Source: Clytia hemisphaerica (Eukaryota > Cnidaria > Hydrozoa > Leptothecata > Clytiidae). Taken from it: a stretch of 64,000 nt of DNA. The position numbers and the translations under genes were made by a program. The notes beneath the pieces are model-generated. The model had not been told where the DNA came from and searched no databases. It saw nothing but the letters and a program-made list of their open reading frames with translations. Positions 34,760-47,600 of this stretch are shown one piece after another; the first letter of the stretch is position 1, and every line of letters begins with the position of its first letter. The stretch spans positions 2,644,789 to 2,708,788 of the forward strand of contig CACVBU010001102.1 in assembly GCA_902728285.1 (NCBI GenBank), given 5' to 3'.

Positions 34760-37700
34760 TTAAATGCTTAGTGGATCGTAATAAAGATCTTCCCGTTTGG
34801 GCTCCTTGAATTTGGATGCCGTGAACAGACTGGTGATATGTGCTCGATACTCTGGGTCATCCATCTTAGGGTTGATATTATAAGGAGCGTCTTTTTGTCC
34901 CTTTTGTTTAGGTGGTGTAGAACCACGTTGATTATTGTCCTTAGCCTTGACGTTTATAGCTTGAACAGTTGCAAGTTGCCCATCGGGTCGATATTTAAAT
35001 ATTCGTTTTCCCGTCTTTTTATTAACTTTGAAACCTTGCAATATTTTGTAGCAAGTGGAGTCTTTCTCGGTGTAGCAAATTGCGTTTTTCATAAACGAGT
35101 CGTAATGTTTTGGGTCTGCACCATTTTCTAAGAGGGCCAATAAGAGGTCTGGACGCTTGGATTGAGCAGCTAAGATGAGTGGGGTCCTAAAATACAGAGA
35201 GAAAAAGTTTATTGAAAGGAAAATTTCCTGTTAATACAGAATGCTCGCTTATCACTGCTTGTTCAAAAGCGGATACCCTAACAACATGTGGGCTTTATGT
35301 GTGAAGGGAATTATCAAAAGTGATAAAAATAATATCCTATAATATTATCACTTAGACTCAAATTAGACTCCAATCTGTATCTGTATCTCCAATCCGTCTT
35401 TATTGGTGGGAATTTTCGCGCAATGAATTCAAAAATTCTTTAGCAAAAGATTCCCGATGTCTTTTAACTCCGATCTAGAAAGATTTTGCTATCATTACTT
35501 ATTAAATGGAAAAATTAAAGAATAAACCACGGACTAAATATTACACTTTACCTTTTATCACCCTCAACGGCGTTCACATCAACCAGACCTGGTTCCAGAA
35601 TCATCTTGATGACTTTTACGTTTGTCACGTGTTTTTTTGTGACCACAGCTTGATGGAGTAAAGACATTCCATTGCTCCCCATGTCGATATCACGGATACC
35701 ACGCCCATTATAAAAAAAATCAATTATTTCAAAAGCATCATCGCCATATTCCGTGAGAGCGTACTCAAGGGCGTTACGCTCGTCTGAACATGTGACTCGG
35801 GCCTTGGCTCCAGCGTGGACCAATAGACGAACACAAGCAAGCGACTTCATGTCGATCGCTTTAAATAAAGGCGTTTTGTGATGTTGGTCTTTTATGTTAA
35901 CGTCAATTCCTCTAACGTCCAATAAAATCTTCAGCATCCTGTAGTCTGCCCAAGAAGCAGCAAAATGTAAAGCCGTGCGGCCAAACTTGTCTGTTCGATT
36001 GATCTTTTTGTGCTTGGAGGCGTCATTGAGATAATTTTTAAGTTTCTTGTGTTTGCCCTTCCAGACAAACCTGAAGATGAAAAGCAACGAAATTTGAAAG
36101 ATACCAGAAAGATTAAAGCGAACGGAAATAAACTGGATCCATCTTCACTTTAAATTTTGTCTTTCAAAGATATATGTAGAATATCAAGAATAAGAACAGA
36201 CGAGACGGGCCACTTAGAGCCCTCCGTGTAACCTATCTGTTGGAACCTTCTCCAAAAAAATAAGAAGGGAAGGAATTTCACCTCGTGCGAAAGCTGCACT
36301 ATAATATCGTCTCAAATATGAAATACACTATACAAGTTTGATAATTATGACTGGATTTTCGAGCTATTGTCCCCACTATCTCGCTGGATTACTGAGACAG
36401 GAGTATTAAGCATGAGTTTCGAGGACGAAGAAATAACTATGAAGTTTGAATTCTCACCTTAAAAGTGTAGGTAGTTTATCCTCCTTTACCGTGGAGTTCG
36501 GATATGCGCCGTCCAAAAGTTTCCGTCTAATCCGTTTCTCCCCTTTTAGATTAATCTGTTCATTCTTTGTCCAGGTGCATTGGTTCTCTTTTATATTATT
36601 GATATAACTTTGGGCTGTTTGGCCTTTGCTTCTAGCCGATGAATAGGAGGATCTGGAAGAACTTCTTGAATACGAATCGTTAATACTACCAGAGCATGCA
36701 GTGCTCGATCTTGACATTGTTCTTAATTGAGCATTCAAGTTGTTCATTTGAATAATGCTTGGAAACTTAAGCGGTTGGTTTCTTAAGGATTCTCTGTCCG
36801 TCTGAAAACGATTAAGCCGGCCGACCATATTCTCTTGCCTGGTATTTGCGTGGTGAAACCCATAACCAATGGGCGGAAGTTTTGTTGGCTCTACATAGGG
36901 GACCTCAAATCTTTCCCGAACTGGCCAATCAAAGACCGTGTCAGATGAAATAAGGCTTAAACTGGAGGTTGTTGGCCTCAAATCAATGACAGGTTTTGTG
37001 TTCCTAAAGGGATCCGTTAAGAGTTTTTTGTACATGAAGTACAAGTCCTCTTGTGGTGGAGCACGACATTTGGGAATGTGAGGTTCAACGTCTCCATCGT
37101 GTGAATAACTATCTAAATCTTCTAACGAAATGTCGTTCTCCATTTTTGGTGGCAAGAAGATATCAGCACGAGGCATGATTGGTCCATCAAAACCTCCGTG
37201 TCCTAGTATAGAATTTAATGTGTTTTATTTTAACAATCAAAACCTAAGCCATGAAGAAGAGTTGGGTGAGGAGTTGACTAAAAACTCAAAGTACTTTGCA
37301 AGAAAAATGGCAACTTGTGATATTCAGAAAATTTCAACAAGACCCAAACTTGCTTGGAATTGCATCACTCATTCGTCAAAAATCTAAACGATTTGAAGAT
37401 AACTCAGAAAGTAATAACTTCAAGAAACTCTGATAAACGAAAAAAGTTTCCAATTCATTTATGATATGTAGCTACAACAGTATCGGTCAGTTTTGCAAAG
37501 AATTATCTTACCCATACGAGAGAATCTCGGTGTGAAGGGAGCAACAATAGTTACGTGTGGACTGATTGTGGAGTCTGAGTGAAAACTTTTGATGGATATT
37601 TCAGATGCAGATGAACAGGATGAGATCATATCGATTCCATCATCATCATCATCTCGAAACCTCATTCTGGTTTGCGTTCGTGTTGGAGCTGGTAGGTTAC

Positions 37701-38025
37701 CAGGACATGTAAGGACACGTGCCGTGCGTGGTCGTTTCTGTGCCACTTCTGCGTTATGTGATGGAATTATTTGTAATTCCGATGTTTCGATGTCTTGAAA
37801 CTTGTCATTAGGGCGAGATCCAGGGAGACGGGTCTCAGATAAGGGCACTGGTGTCTGCTTCCCAGTCTCGTGCTCTTCATAGAGCTGGTCATAAACATCA
37901 GCAATCGAAAGGGAAACATTACTCCCTTGCAATGTTCTACTTCTTTTTTTGGCCTCTTTCCTCTTTTCTTTACGGGAGTTTGTCTTTCTCGTGAAGGTCG
38001 TCTTCAACTTCTTTTTTAAACCCAT
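34760..38025 (-). CDS. Ankyrin-repeat protein with long disordered N-terminus, four exons
   Basis: Exons in transcript order are 38025-37512, 37202-36458, 36070-35552 and 35186-34760. All have GT-AG borders and matching phases, giving 734 residues. Residues 1 to about 420 are low-complexity: a very basic start (MGLKKKLKTTFTRK), an acidic DDDDD run and Ser-rich tracts. Residues about 420-640 hold five ankyrin repeats recognised by GRTALHFAA, KTPLFKAI, NALEYAL, MSLLHQAV and RTPLILAA, with the DVNIKD and DVNAVEGDKR loops between them. The C-terminal 110 residues are charged and have no recognised domain. Ankyrin repeats bind protein partners. With no signal peptide or membrane segment this is probably a cytoplasmic scaffold; the partner is unknown. 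Start codon choice rests on the first ATG of the frame. Confidence 0.85.
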
Positions 38026-38029
38026 TTCG

Positions 38030-40900
38030 AAAAGGAAGATGATGATGAAGAAGACACTGAATGAATACTAAGCAATGAGTGATGATAGAGATTCAAAGTA
38101 GCTAAGATGCTGCAGGATATATAATCTCTGAATGAGGTGAGCTGTAAACGATTTGCAACAAAAGTAATCCGTTACTTGCTATATACGATGACTGACTGGC
38201 GATAAACGATCAATAACAAATCTTGCTGCTTCAAAATCTAAATAACCAAAACCAATATTCCAAAAGATGCTTCCTAGTGGCGTTTGAATATTTTTTTGAT
38301 TTTTTAGTGACGTCAAATAAGTAATGTTGAATTTGACGTCAAACAATTTCACATGTCCGCACATACGTGAGAGCGTTTTTCGGCGACGGAAACGGTTAGC
38401 TTCTAAATTGTCTGCATCCTGATTGACTGGAATACGATGGTAAATCAGCACTTTCACCATCCTCGATTTTGCAAAATAGGAAATAGTTAAACTTGAAAGA
38501 AGAAAATAGAAACAAGAAAGTGTGAAGAACTTTCTCAGTGTTCAAATGCTATTGTCATGAGATATGTTGCCTAATAAATACCATTAAATAAATAACATGT
38601 GGTGCACGTAAAAGGCTATACGGCGCGGCGCGGCGCTAGAACAACTTGAAGAAATAGTTTTACAAAGTTCCAGGTATACTCACTCTGAAAGTGACCATAC
38701 ATGTGCAGACAATATAACCCCATCTTTGCAAAAAGAAGACTACATCCCTGATTTTTTGAGTTTTTTAAATCCGTTTAGATCCTTACCGTGGGTTTTTTTT
38801 CCGTCGAATTTTACAGTTCAATTTAAAAGGCTGAACATTTTTAAAGCATTGGGGTCACTAAAGCCTGAATACCCTACTCTCAGGTTAAGGTTGTTTGTCA
38901 ATTTTCCAACTTGAATGGATATTTTGCATGAAGATTCCTTCTATTGTCCTAAAATATTTTGGCCTAACTACAAGTTTTTAATTTTGGAAATAAAACAATG
39001 GAATTTTCAACATATTTATCTACTTTTTTCTTTACTCTCAAGGAAATGTATCTTTAATTATGCCAATACATAAGTTTTTAACAATAGCTTTTCAATAACT
39101 TTAGCTACAGTTCATTCATTTAACCCCACTTTGCACACGTGAAAATGTACTGACTTTGAAATAGAATATCTCGCTGAATAATTATGCTATTGACATGCAG
39201 TCTTTCGTATTGGAAAGCTTATAAAACAGACTATTGGCTCAAATTTATTTCAGTAATGTGTTCTCCTTAGTTATTGCATAATTGATTTTTGAAAATTGGG
39301 GTATTCGTATAGATCTTGTGGCCCAAATGGTATCGGAAAATTGGTATCCATATGGATATTGTGGCCTAAATGGGTTGAAAACTTTCATTCGTGTCTTCAA
39401 CATCATACTAAAAAATAAAGAGACTTCATTCATATGCGCCTGTTCAAGAGTGATCTAGCACATGTCTATAACATGCTGAATACAATGATACAGTTTTTAC
39501 CATAAAAACAATACATCGAAGTGGTTTATGTTGCTGTAGCATACTACAAGGTGAATCACCATTTTTAAGACGGCAAGATTGAAAATTACTATTTCAAATT
39601 AGAAAAGGCTATAGTGTGTCAGGAGTAGCCTCTGTATCACATAAGAGAACTAAGACGAACGTTTTATTTTGTTTGCATTTTAAAGCTTTGATAATTTCAA
39701 AGAATTCTTAAATTTGGTTAACAACTTTAGGCCATAAGATCCATATGGATACCAAATTCGTAAACACATTTCAGCCAAAGAATCCAAATGGATACCTATT
39801 GTCAAATGATGACAAGGGGTTTCAACACCAATTTTTTGCCAAAAATGGTGTCAATGGGATGAAAGTAGCTTATGGTGAAAATTTCAAATTTTTTGTTCAA
39901 TGCTATCCAATTTTGGCCTATAAAGGGTCAAGTAGCGCACCAAAGTGGTTCAAAAGGCCAGGGAAAAATTCCTAGATAGATTTGGACCAAAGCATTTCGT
40001 TACCAAATTGATACGACTTGATCTTATTACAAAGAAATATCAATCTGATTTATATTTTGAAACCTTAGAAACCTTGAGGGGAAAAATGTTGGCGAGAATC
40101 AATTTTGGCGAATTTGTCGTTTGCCAAAATTATTTCCTCCAAATTCAAATGTAATGATCACCCAGCAAAATTGAATCTCAACGTATGTAATCCTCTTTCC
40201 AATTAGATCAGAATTCTCCTGAAAATACTTTATTCCTCCTCTATCAGCTAGTTAACTGACAAAATAATGGGGTACGTCAAAACCAGTTGTCACCAAATTT
40301 GAAAAATTTCTTATTTTGCTAATTAATTTCATCATATTGTATGAAAAATGGAAGCTCTTAGCGAGTTTGAACGGGCTTGAAAGTCCCCGCTGACCTAGCC
40401 TGGAAATCCATACTATGATTTCTTCTTCTATATACTGATGACGAAATGAATTGCATGGTTTGGTTTGAGGGTCTGAATTTCCCATATCCTAATGACGGCT
40501 GATAACACAGCTAATAAAATTTTGTTATTCTTTCACTGGTCACACTTTCTGAGAAAAAATTCAATATCCGAAATTTGGTTTTAATTAACGTCAGGACAGC
40601 GCTAAATTCGAATTTTCCACTGTAATTTTCCACAGCTCAAATCTGTTCTGTATGTATCAGATTATAAAAATACATAGATCTCCTGTTTACCGCTGACCTG
40701 ACTCGCACCCGCGAGATCGAGATCGAGATGTACCAATAATTTTTACATAAAAGATTTTTCTTATTAAAATTTACAAAATATTCAATATATTCAAAAGTTA
40801 TCTTTCAGCAGCGTAAAATGCTCCAAACGAATCCCTCCACTATAAAACTCGTCACGCAAAATAATGATTCTTTTCCCTCGATATTTGCAGACGAACAGGT
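38030..40900. other. Intergenic between the ankyrin and antistasin-like genes
   Basis: No supported gene. Inverted copies of a 'ttggtatccatatggat' block occur at about 39,340-39,365 and 39,740-39,765. A (gcggc)n patch lies near 38,620. Confidence 0.4.
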
Positions 40901-40906
40901 GGCATT

Positions 40907-43553
40907 TTATAAACTGTTATGAATAATGCTAAAATAGATAAGAAAAAAGTAGGTTTACAACACTTGGTATTCTTATTGGTCACATGTCCCAAAGCCGGCT
41001 ATTAAAACTATCTCATAATGATTCTCTCTGAGATCTATCTCTCTAGTGCGTCAAATTTTGTTTGAATAAATATTTGACTTAGAAGAAAAGTACTGAAAGA
41101 ATGAAGCTAATGGTACCCAATTTCTGGGAAATGAACGTTGGAATCTTACCATGTACATATCCTACAACCATTCTCATCTTTCCGAATAACTCGATCTTCG
41201 CCTTGATTGCACGTCAGGTGTTCACAATCCACAAACGGTGGACAACCTAGTAATGGTAAGAGAGTGGATAATAGAAAGAAAGTCCCTTCTGTAGATATGA
41301 AATTTTCACTAAGAGGGACGTAGCCTGGATATCCAGGCTGTAAACCATTTCACAGTTCAGTTTTTGATATTTTATGTTCTGGTTTACAGCCTGGTCTCCC
41401 TAGAGCGATTTGCATTCTCATATGAGAATGCAGTTCGCTTGCTTGCGCTCACTTCACTAAAGCCGTAAGGACCAATCTACACGGCGCGGAGCAATCCTGA
41501 AGAAAAAATAGGATAGTCCTCCACTTGCTAGTGAAGATAGAGCTTTCTGTTACCAGGTGAGTTAAGGCAAGTCTCAAACATATTTTGCGTGACCGCACCG
41601 CTTCCCATTGTTCCTTAACTTTCGTATATAGCTCAAAAGAAGCGTATTAACTAGAGGATTTCGGAAAGTGCTGGGCCGAAAATTTAAATGAAGCCAATCT
41701 CAAGATATCGGCCAAAAACTGATTTTGACGTTATGAAATACGTCGAAAAAACACGTCAAAAAGACGAGTTAAATGACGTCGTTTTTTAAAACAGCGATAA
41801 CTTCGATTCCATTGCTACAATTAACACCAAATTTTGACTGGAGACGTTGATTGTTGATTTTGAAATAATGCATGAAAAAAATTTGAAATTTTTTGATGAC
41901 GTCATCATTATTTGTCGTATTTTAGTTTTTACCGACAATAAATGACGTCATCCAAAAACTTTGAAAATTTCTCAACAAATATTTTGGAATCGTTAATCTA
42001 CGTCTCCAGTCAAAATTTGGTGTTGATTGCAATAATAGACTTTAAGTTATCGCTGTTTTCAATAATGACGTCATTTGAATCTTACGTATGACGTGTTTTT
42101 TCGATGTATTTCATAACGTCAAAATCAGTTTTTGGCCGATATCTTGAGATTGGCTTAATTTAAATTTTCGGCCCAGCACTTTCCGAAATCCTCTCATTGA
42201 TACGCTTCTTTTAAGCTATATACGAAAGTTAAGGAACAATGGGAAGCGGTGCGCGTCACGCAAAATATGTTTGAGACTTGCCTTGACTCACCTGAGTAAA
42301 AAAACATGAAAAAGAAGAAAACAGAGGCAAATTCATTTTCCAAGAAAACATGGTTGGTCATGGTGATACATGCAAACTTGTTTAAGGACTCTGGTGTAAT
42401 CTTTAGATGTTTTAAATGGCTTCAGATCTTGTAAGGCTCCTTTTTACTAATTTTTGGTTGGCCTGCCCTGGGTTGGCTAGGAAAGTTTTGGAAACATGGG
42501 TTTGCACTTTCATTCTTTAGGAAGACCAAGCTCTATAATTTAGAACTTTGTATGTTGAGGTAAATTTTGTTTTTTCTAAAATTTTGAGCTTGGATATCCA
42601 GGCTAAGAGGGACGATGCAATGATGCCAATTAAACGAATTATTTTGTTTTTTTTTGTATGATTGAAACCGTAAAGGAAATCGAAATAGGAGAAGTTCAAG
42701 TCTTTAATCAAATGTATTCTTGACTGCTAACAAATCGTTGATATCAATTTAAACATTTTCGAAAAAAGTCTGTGAAGAAAGGCCTCTAGGCACACTGACT
42801 GACCTTCAGGATCTTCATATCTTTTGAGTGGTTTCAGTTTTGATGGATCGAAGATAGGTTCACCAACTTTATCTTTAAAGTCTGCTACATTATAGGTTCC
42901 CTTCTTTATCCTTGGAGTTTCCGGCTTCCCTCCATAGAAATATCTCAACACCAAAAAAATCAAGATCAATATCACCTGGAAATTAAGGAGAATATATGAT
43001 TAATATACCATCGGACCAAATTCGTACACAGTCCCTTTATTAGCTATTGAATACCTTAAAGGAAGAAATTTTGGCGGATAGCTGGATAAAGTAAATTTGA
43101 CGGGAATTTAATTTGGCGGTTGCAGGATATTTTTGGCCAAAAGCGTTATCAAATAAGCAAAAAAACTGTTTTAAGGCTTGAAATAGCACAAAGAAAAGAA
43201 GTCAAAAAGCTTTTGAAGATGATTGTGGACGACACAAAATCGTCATCCTGCCCCTCATCACAAGCAGAATTTAAAAAAATATCTGAAGCTTTAGTTTCGG
43301 ACTAGGAGGTTTGACATATATCCATGTAAAAGTGTAAAAAAGGCTTTATTCAAGAAACATAATAAATCTCTGGGTATAAATATAATTTTGAAGTAGAGGT
43401 ATCACCATTTGAAAACTTGACCCACTTGTGAATGATATTGATTTTACTTACAGCTCTTGTTCCAATTTTCTTCCAATCAACACCTCTCTTATTCTTTCCA
43501 TATTTATCTTTTCCATCCGGATAGTAGAATTCGTTATCAGAGTCTTTACCCAT
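40907..43553 (-). CDS. Small membrane-anchored antistasin-like protein, four exons
   Basis: Exons in transcript order are 43553-43452, 42975-42804, 41246-41150 and a terminal exon from 40913 whose third codon is the stop (40909-40907). All splice borders are GT-AG and in phase, giving about 125 residues. Residues 1-34 are hydrophilic. Residues 35-48 (VILILIFLVLRYFY) are a hydrophobic anchor, so a type II membrane topology is likely. The C-terminal 32 residues carry six cysteines in the order CPPFVDC, EHLTC, then DENGCRICTC. This fits the antistasin signature, with the D-E-N-G-C-x-x-C-x-C ending. Antistasin domains inhibit serine proteases in leeches and occur widely in cnidarians. An inhibitor or adhesion role is inference. 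The short last exon makes the exact C-terminus less certain. Confidence 0.65.
41309..42614. mobile_element. Palindrome-bounded insertion with 12-bp flanking direct repeats
   Basis: CTAAGAGGGACG occurs at 41,309-41,320 and again at 42,603-42,614, overlapping the right tip by two bases. A target duplication of about 10 bp fits. Just inside the left repeat lies the perfect palindrome AGCCTGGATATCCAGGCT (41,322-41,339). At the right end is a one-mismatch copy (42,587-42,604). The insert also has a 22-bp palindrome at 41,411-41,432 and a 741-bp hairpin. It sits in intron 2 of the antistasin-like gene. No coding frame is present; the superfamily is not identified. Confidence 0.75.
41554..42294. repeat. 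741-bp near-perfect foldback (hairpin) element
   Basis: The left arm begins CAGGTGAGTTAAGGCAAG and the right arm ends CTTGCCTTGACTCACCTG. The arms of about 360 bp remain complementary almost to the centre (about 41,924), where 'gatgacgtcatcattattt' faces 'aataaatgacgtcatc' around a loop of some 25 bp. Mismatches are few and mostly single bases. Read-through transcription of this intron would give a long double-stranded RNA. Confidence 0.85.
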
Positions 43554-44637
43554 GTTGCTTCAAAGTGTTTGAACAAGAATGCTACTCCAAGGTTGTGGTG
43601 TGTAACTGATTGCTCATCAGAAAGTTCACAACGATGTTTTTTTCTGTCAATCCTGATCTAAATTTGATTTTAAACCTTTCTTTTTGAATTTTATTTCATT
43701 CATTAATATAGTCAAAAGGCATCAAACTGATTAGAGAGAAGAGTTGCCATGGCAAGTGATTAAGGCTTTATACAGTAATGACAGATAAATTGAATAGGTT
43801 TTTCTTGAGGTAATTATCGAGATGAGTAATCTGTACTGTTTGTTAATGTCAAGCTAATTAGAAGACAAACATTCTACTCCTGGTGAGTGTTTTGTCTTGC
43901 AGAGAAGCAGCGAGATAGCTTTTTAGTCAGATGAGATGGAGTTTTTATAAGATACTTTAAGAATTGGTCATTTAAAGTAATAAAAATGACGCGTTTTTTT
44001 TTAGAAAAAGTAACTGGTTAACGACCAACCAAATCAAATAAGAGCTTGTAAAAACTCCATCTCGTCCCTTTTTAGTGCCCTACGTCCTACGGGGCTACTT
44101 TTACGATAAAGGAACACCAAGGGGGAAAGGGACAAATTAATATAGCAAGCTAGCATGGTCACTAATCAAATCACTTATGAATAGCTGTTAAGTACAAGAA
44201 TGAGGGAGATCAACCTCATCATTGAATTTAAGGATATGGGAGCTTCTAAAATTAAGCTTGATTAACTAGCTAGCTTGTCTTTGCCAGAAATGATAGAAAC
44301 ATTACCATTTTTATGTACATAAACGGAATCTTTTTTGTGAGTTTTCTAGAAAAAAATTACATTGTGAAAGAGTTATTAACTATAAATGCTGAAATACTAA
44401 ATGGTTCCAAAAGAAGGTCAAAAATATCTTAAATGCTTAAAAATATATAGAAAGATTTTGTTATTAAATTTTATACTAAATTGGTAAAACGAAAAAGGCT
44501 CATAAATGATGATAAATTAATTCAAACATTAGCAAAGAATTGGAGAATCTAATCAATCGTGTGTTTTATATACAATGATTTTGTTGAGAAATCTTGAACC
44601 GGCGACATAAACTGGTAAAATGCCTCGAATAATAAGT

Positions 44638-44643
44638 TTTATT
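44638..44643 (-). terminator. Candidate poly(A) signal overlapping the protease stop codon
   Basis: On the minus strand the end of the gene reads TTG AAA TAA AAC, so AATAAA spans the last codon and the stop. I found no other canonical hexamer in the next 150 bp. If it is used, the 3' UTR is only some 10-30 nt long. Confidence 0.35.
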
Positions 44644-47600
44644 TCAACTCGACATAAGTTGCAGCAGTAGCAACACCACAATTGTTATCTTTGCGAGACA
44701 TCAAGACGTAACCGTCATTTCCCCAATGTGTTGACCATGAGTTCTTGACTAGCCAATAATCTTCACCGTCCAAAGTCCCATAACCAGCTGCTAGAACTGC
44801 ATGATCCAAATCATCCGGACCGTTTCCTAGAAGGTAATAAAACATCACAGTATAAGGAAAATTAAAGTTCAAGAAACTGCTGATAGTTAATTTCAGATAG
44901 CATACTAACATCCATATCTTAAATAAAGATTTAGGGTTTAACATTGATGTTTCCAATTTCAAAATACGCAAATTTGTGGGCTTCATGAACTTCTTGTTCA
45001 GTCACAAGTCAATCTGAAGTCTCAAAAATCCAAATTTAAAGTCAAATTATGTATAGCTGTCTAGAATCAAAACTGTAGGAGCCTAGAGGGCTTCAGTCTC
45101 AAAAGAGAAGAGATATTCTGGTCAATTTTGCATTGCTTAATTTTTGGTCTTTCGGCCTTGCCACCTTCTTCACCAGTTAAAACTTACCACATTTTGGTTC
45201 ATAGTAGACACCGTTAGCGTAGAAAACAAATGAGAGATGAGCAGCATCGATTCCAACAGATGTTGGTCCTTTGGTAGCAATGGCTTCCTTCAAAGCATCT
45301 TCAGATCCTGACGTCACGTTGACGTAACCAGACAAAACAGCTCCGGCTTGTGATTGGTTAAAATGACAAAAACTGTCCTGTGTAAGTTGAAAAAATGCAG
45401 AATTATATATAATCATAATTCAGTATTTCAACTTCAACTGTAGGGTACTGAAAAGACACTTCAACTGAATATTTAAAGAATTTTGAATTATCGAAAATTA
45501 AAATTCTAAATGCTAAAAACTTAACCCTATAAAACTAAAGTCCTAAATTCGGCAAAAATGAAAAAATAAAAAACGATACTGAAACCTGCTTAAAAAAAAA
45601 CTTTCTATATTCTTTTGTTACAAAGCATATTTTCTGGTGTATAATAAATAAAGTATGAAAAGTAGTAACCACGTAAAACAAATTCCATTCAAAAACGACC
45701 TGTATTTTCTTGCCTTTAGTCCAAGATGATCATTTTCACTAAATACGTGTACAGTGAGAATAAATAACTTACCACACCCAGATATTGTCCATAATTGAGT
45801 TCCGTAGCGATTCCGCCATGTTTGATGATCCATTCGTACGCACGGAACTCTTCACCGCCGTCACAACCGTTGTTACCGAAGCCCCATGAACAATCCATCA
45901 GATTTTGTTGAGATAATCGAATCAAATGCCCTGTCTGCATAAAAAGGAGAGTTATGAATCAGACAAGTTTAATGAGTGAAAAGGATGTTTTGCAAACTAT
46001 TTTAGGGCATTACATTTACATAATGTTGACAAATTCACTTTGCTTACTTTCATAAAGACAGCACCTTCGATAGTACCAGTAGTTCCAAAACTCCAACATG
46101 ATCCACAAACAGCTTGATCTTTCACTGGTGTCACTCCTCCTGGTAGTTTTGAAAAAGTAAAGACAGTAAATTACATAAGTTTGAAAGACAATGAAAAGAA
46201 TGGAGATGCTTAAAAACAACTGGTGCAGTTTCTTAAGATTAACCCCTTAACTTTTTTCAAGATGACCGTGGCATTGATTTAGTTTATATGGCTCAAGGTA
46301 AAATGATAAGAAATATTTGACAAGGGTTGAGGAATTACTCGACTTTACTGTGTCTAGTTGAATGAAAGAAGGAAATTAGTCGACTAGGCCAGACCAACTA
46401 AGTAAAACTCTCTGATTTCGTGATTCTACCTATGGAGTACCAAACCTTCTTCTTTTTGTGAACGCTACCAGTATGAGTCCATTCAACAAAAAGATTTACT
46501 CGAACGAATATGTACAAACATACCTCTCAAACGCCAGTTGATTTGTGTTGGTAAATCTTTGACATTAACAGCAGAGACGAATTTCTTAGCATTGCTTTTG
46601 ATGTGTTTTTTGTTGTTGGAACCACTCAATCGTCCACGAAGTCTTCTCAATTCACTCGGTGAATTATCCGCAAAATGGTTGACAGCCAATCGGTAAGTCA
46701 AACGTTTGCGGTTCATCGAATTGATGTATCTGTATACAAATAAAGAAAGTAGAACATGATACAATCGTCTTTATCTTGCCATACCAGACGCCATCTTTGG
46801 GGGCGGATGAAGGAGTTGTTGATTAATTTGGGGATACTCGGTTTTAAAGTCAGTACCATACAGCGTATCAATCCCCAAACATCCATAAGTTTTCATTAAT
46901 AATCTCCTTTGCAAGAAGAAAATTCCTTTATATCGTTTGTGCTCACTTGACATTTTTAACCAAGAGACAGGACTCGCTCGCTAAGCGAGTGCAAATTTGA
47001 TAAAATTCAATTGTTAAATCTGTTTTATCAGCATCAGAGAAACGTCCATTTAAAAACAAAACCTTTAACAGTCCTCCAAAAGCTCCTAACCTGAGGTTAT
47101 GTTTAAAGGTGTGTTTCTTCTCCTCTCCGACGTTTTGTTTGCTGAACTTCTTGACAAAATCGGAATACATTTGATGTAAATGTGAGTGATCCTCAGGATA
47201 GATGAATTCTTTCATTGGGTTGGCCACAATACGTGCTTCGTGACCTGGTCCTGGAAATCCTGAGCATTTCATGTCTACGGAATAGAAGAAGTAAGATTCA
47301 AACTGACGAGTTGATGTACACTCGTTTGGGTACAAATAATACATTCATACGAAAGGGATGGAATTGAATTGAATAAAACATTCAACTTAAAGGTTTTGTT
47401 TTTACATAAGTGATTCCGTTTCATATTAGACACACATTTCATATCGGGACAGTGTCTGCCTATTTTTATATTATGCTGATATAAGCCAAAGAAATGTTTT
47501 TCTTTTCCTCTTTCTGACCAATCTTGCTCCACATCCGTATCAATCCAATGTGAAAAAGCTTGTGAATTAGAATTGATGAGTAAGCAAACGATATCAGTCT

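Noticed and set aside
38179-38460. Minus-strand frame of 93 codons just upstream of the ankyrin gene
   Set aside because: The composition is plausible, but there is no domain, no clear splice link to the ankyrin start and no promoter evidence. It was not called.
39745-40154. Two overlapping plus-strand frames with repeated 'NGY' words
   Set aside because: They correspond to a pair of inverted 'ccatatggat' repeats and have no splice support.
43120-43305. Plus-strand open frame of 61 codons with a Lys-rich, protein-like composition inside intron 1 of the antistasin-like gene
   Set aside because: It has an acceptor-like 'ttgcag' just before it, but no donor, partner exon or recognisable domain. 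It could be a transposon fragment.
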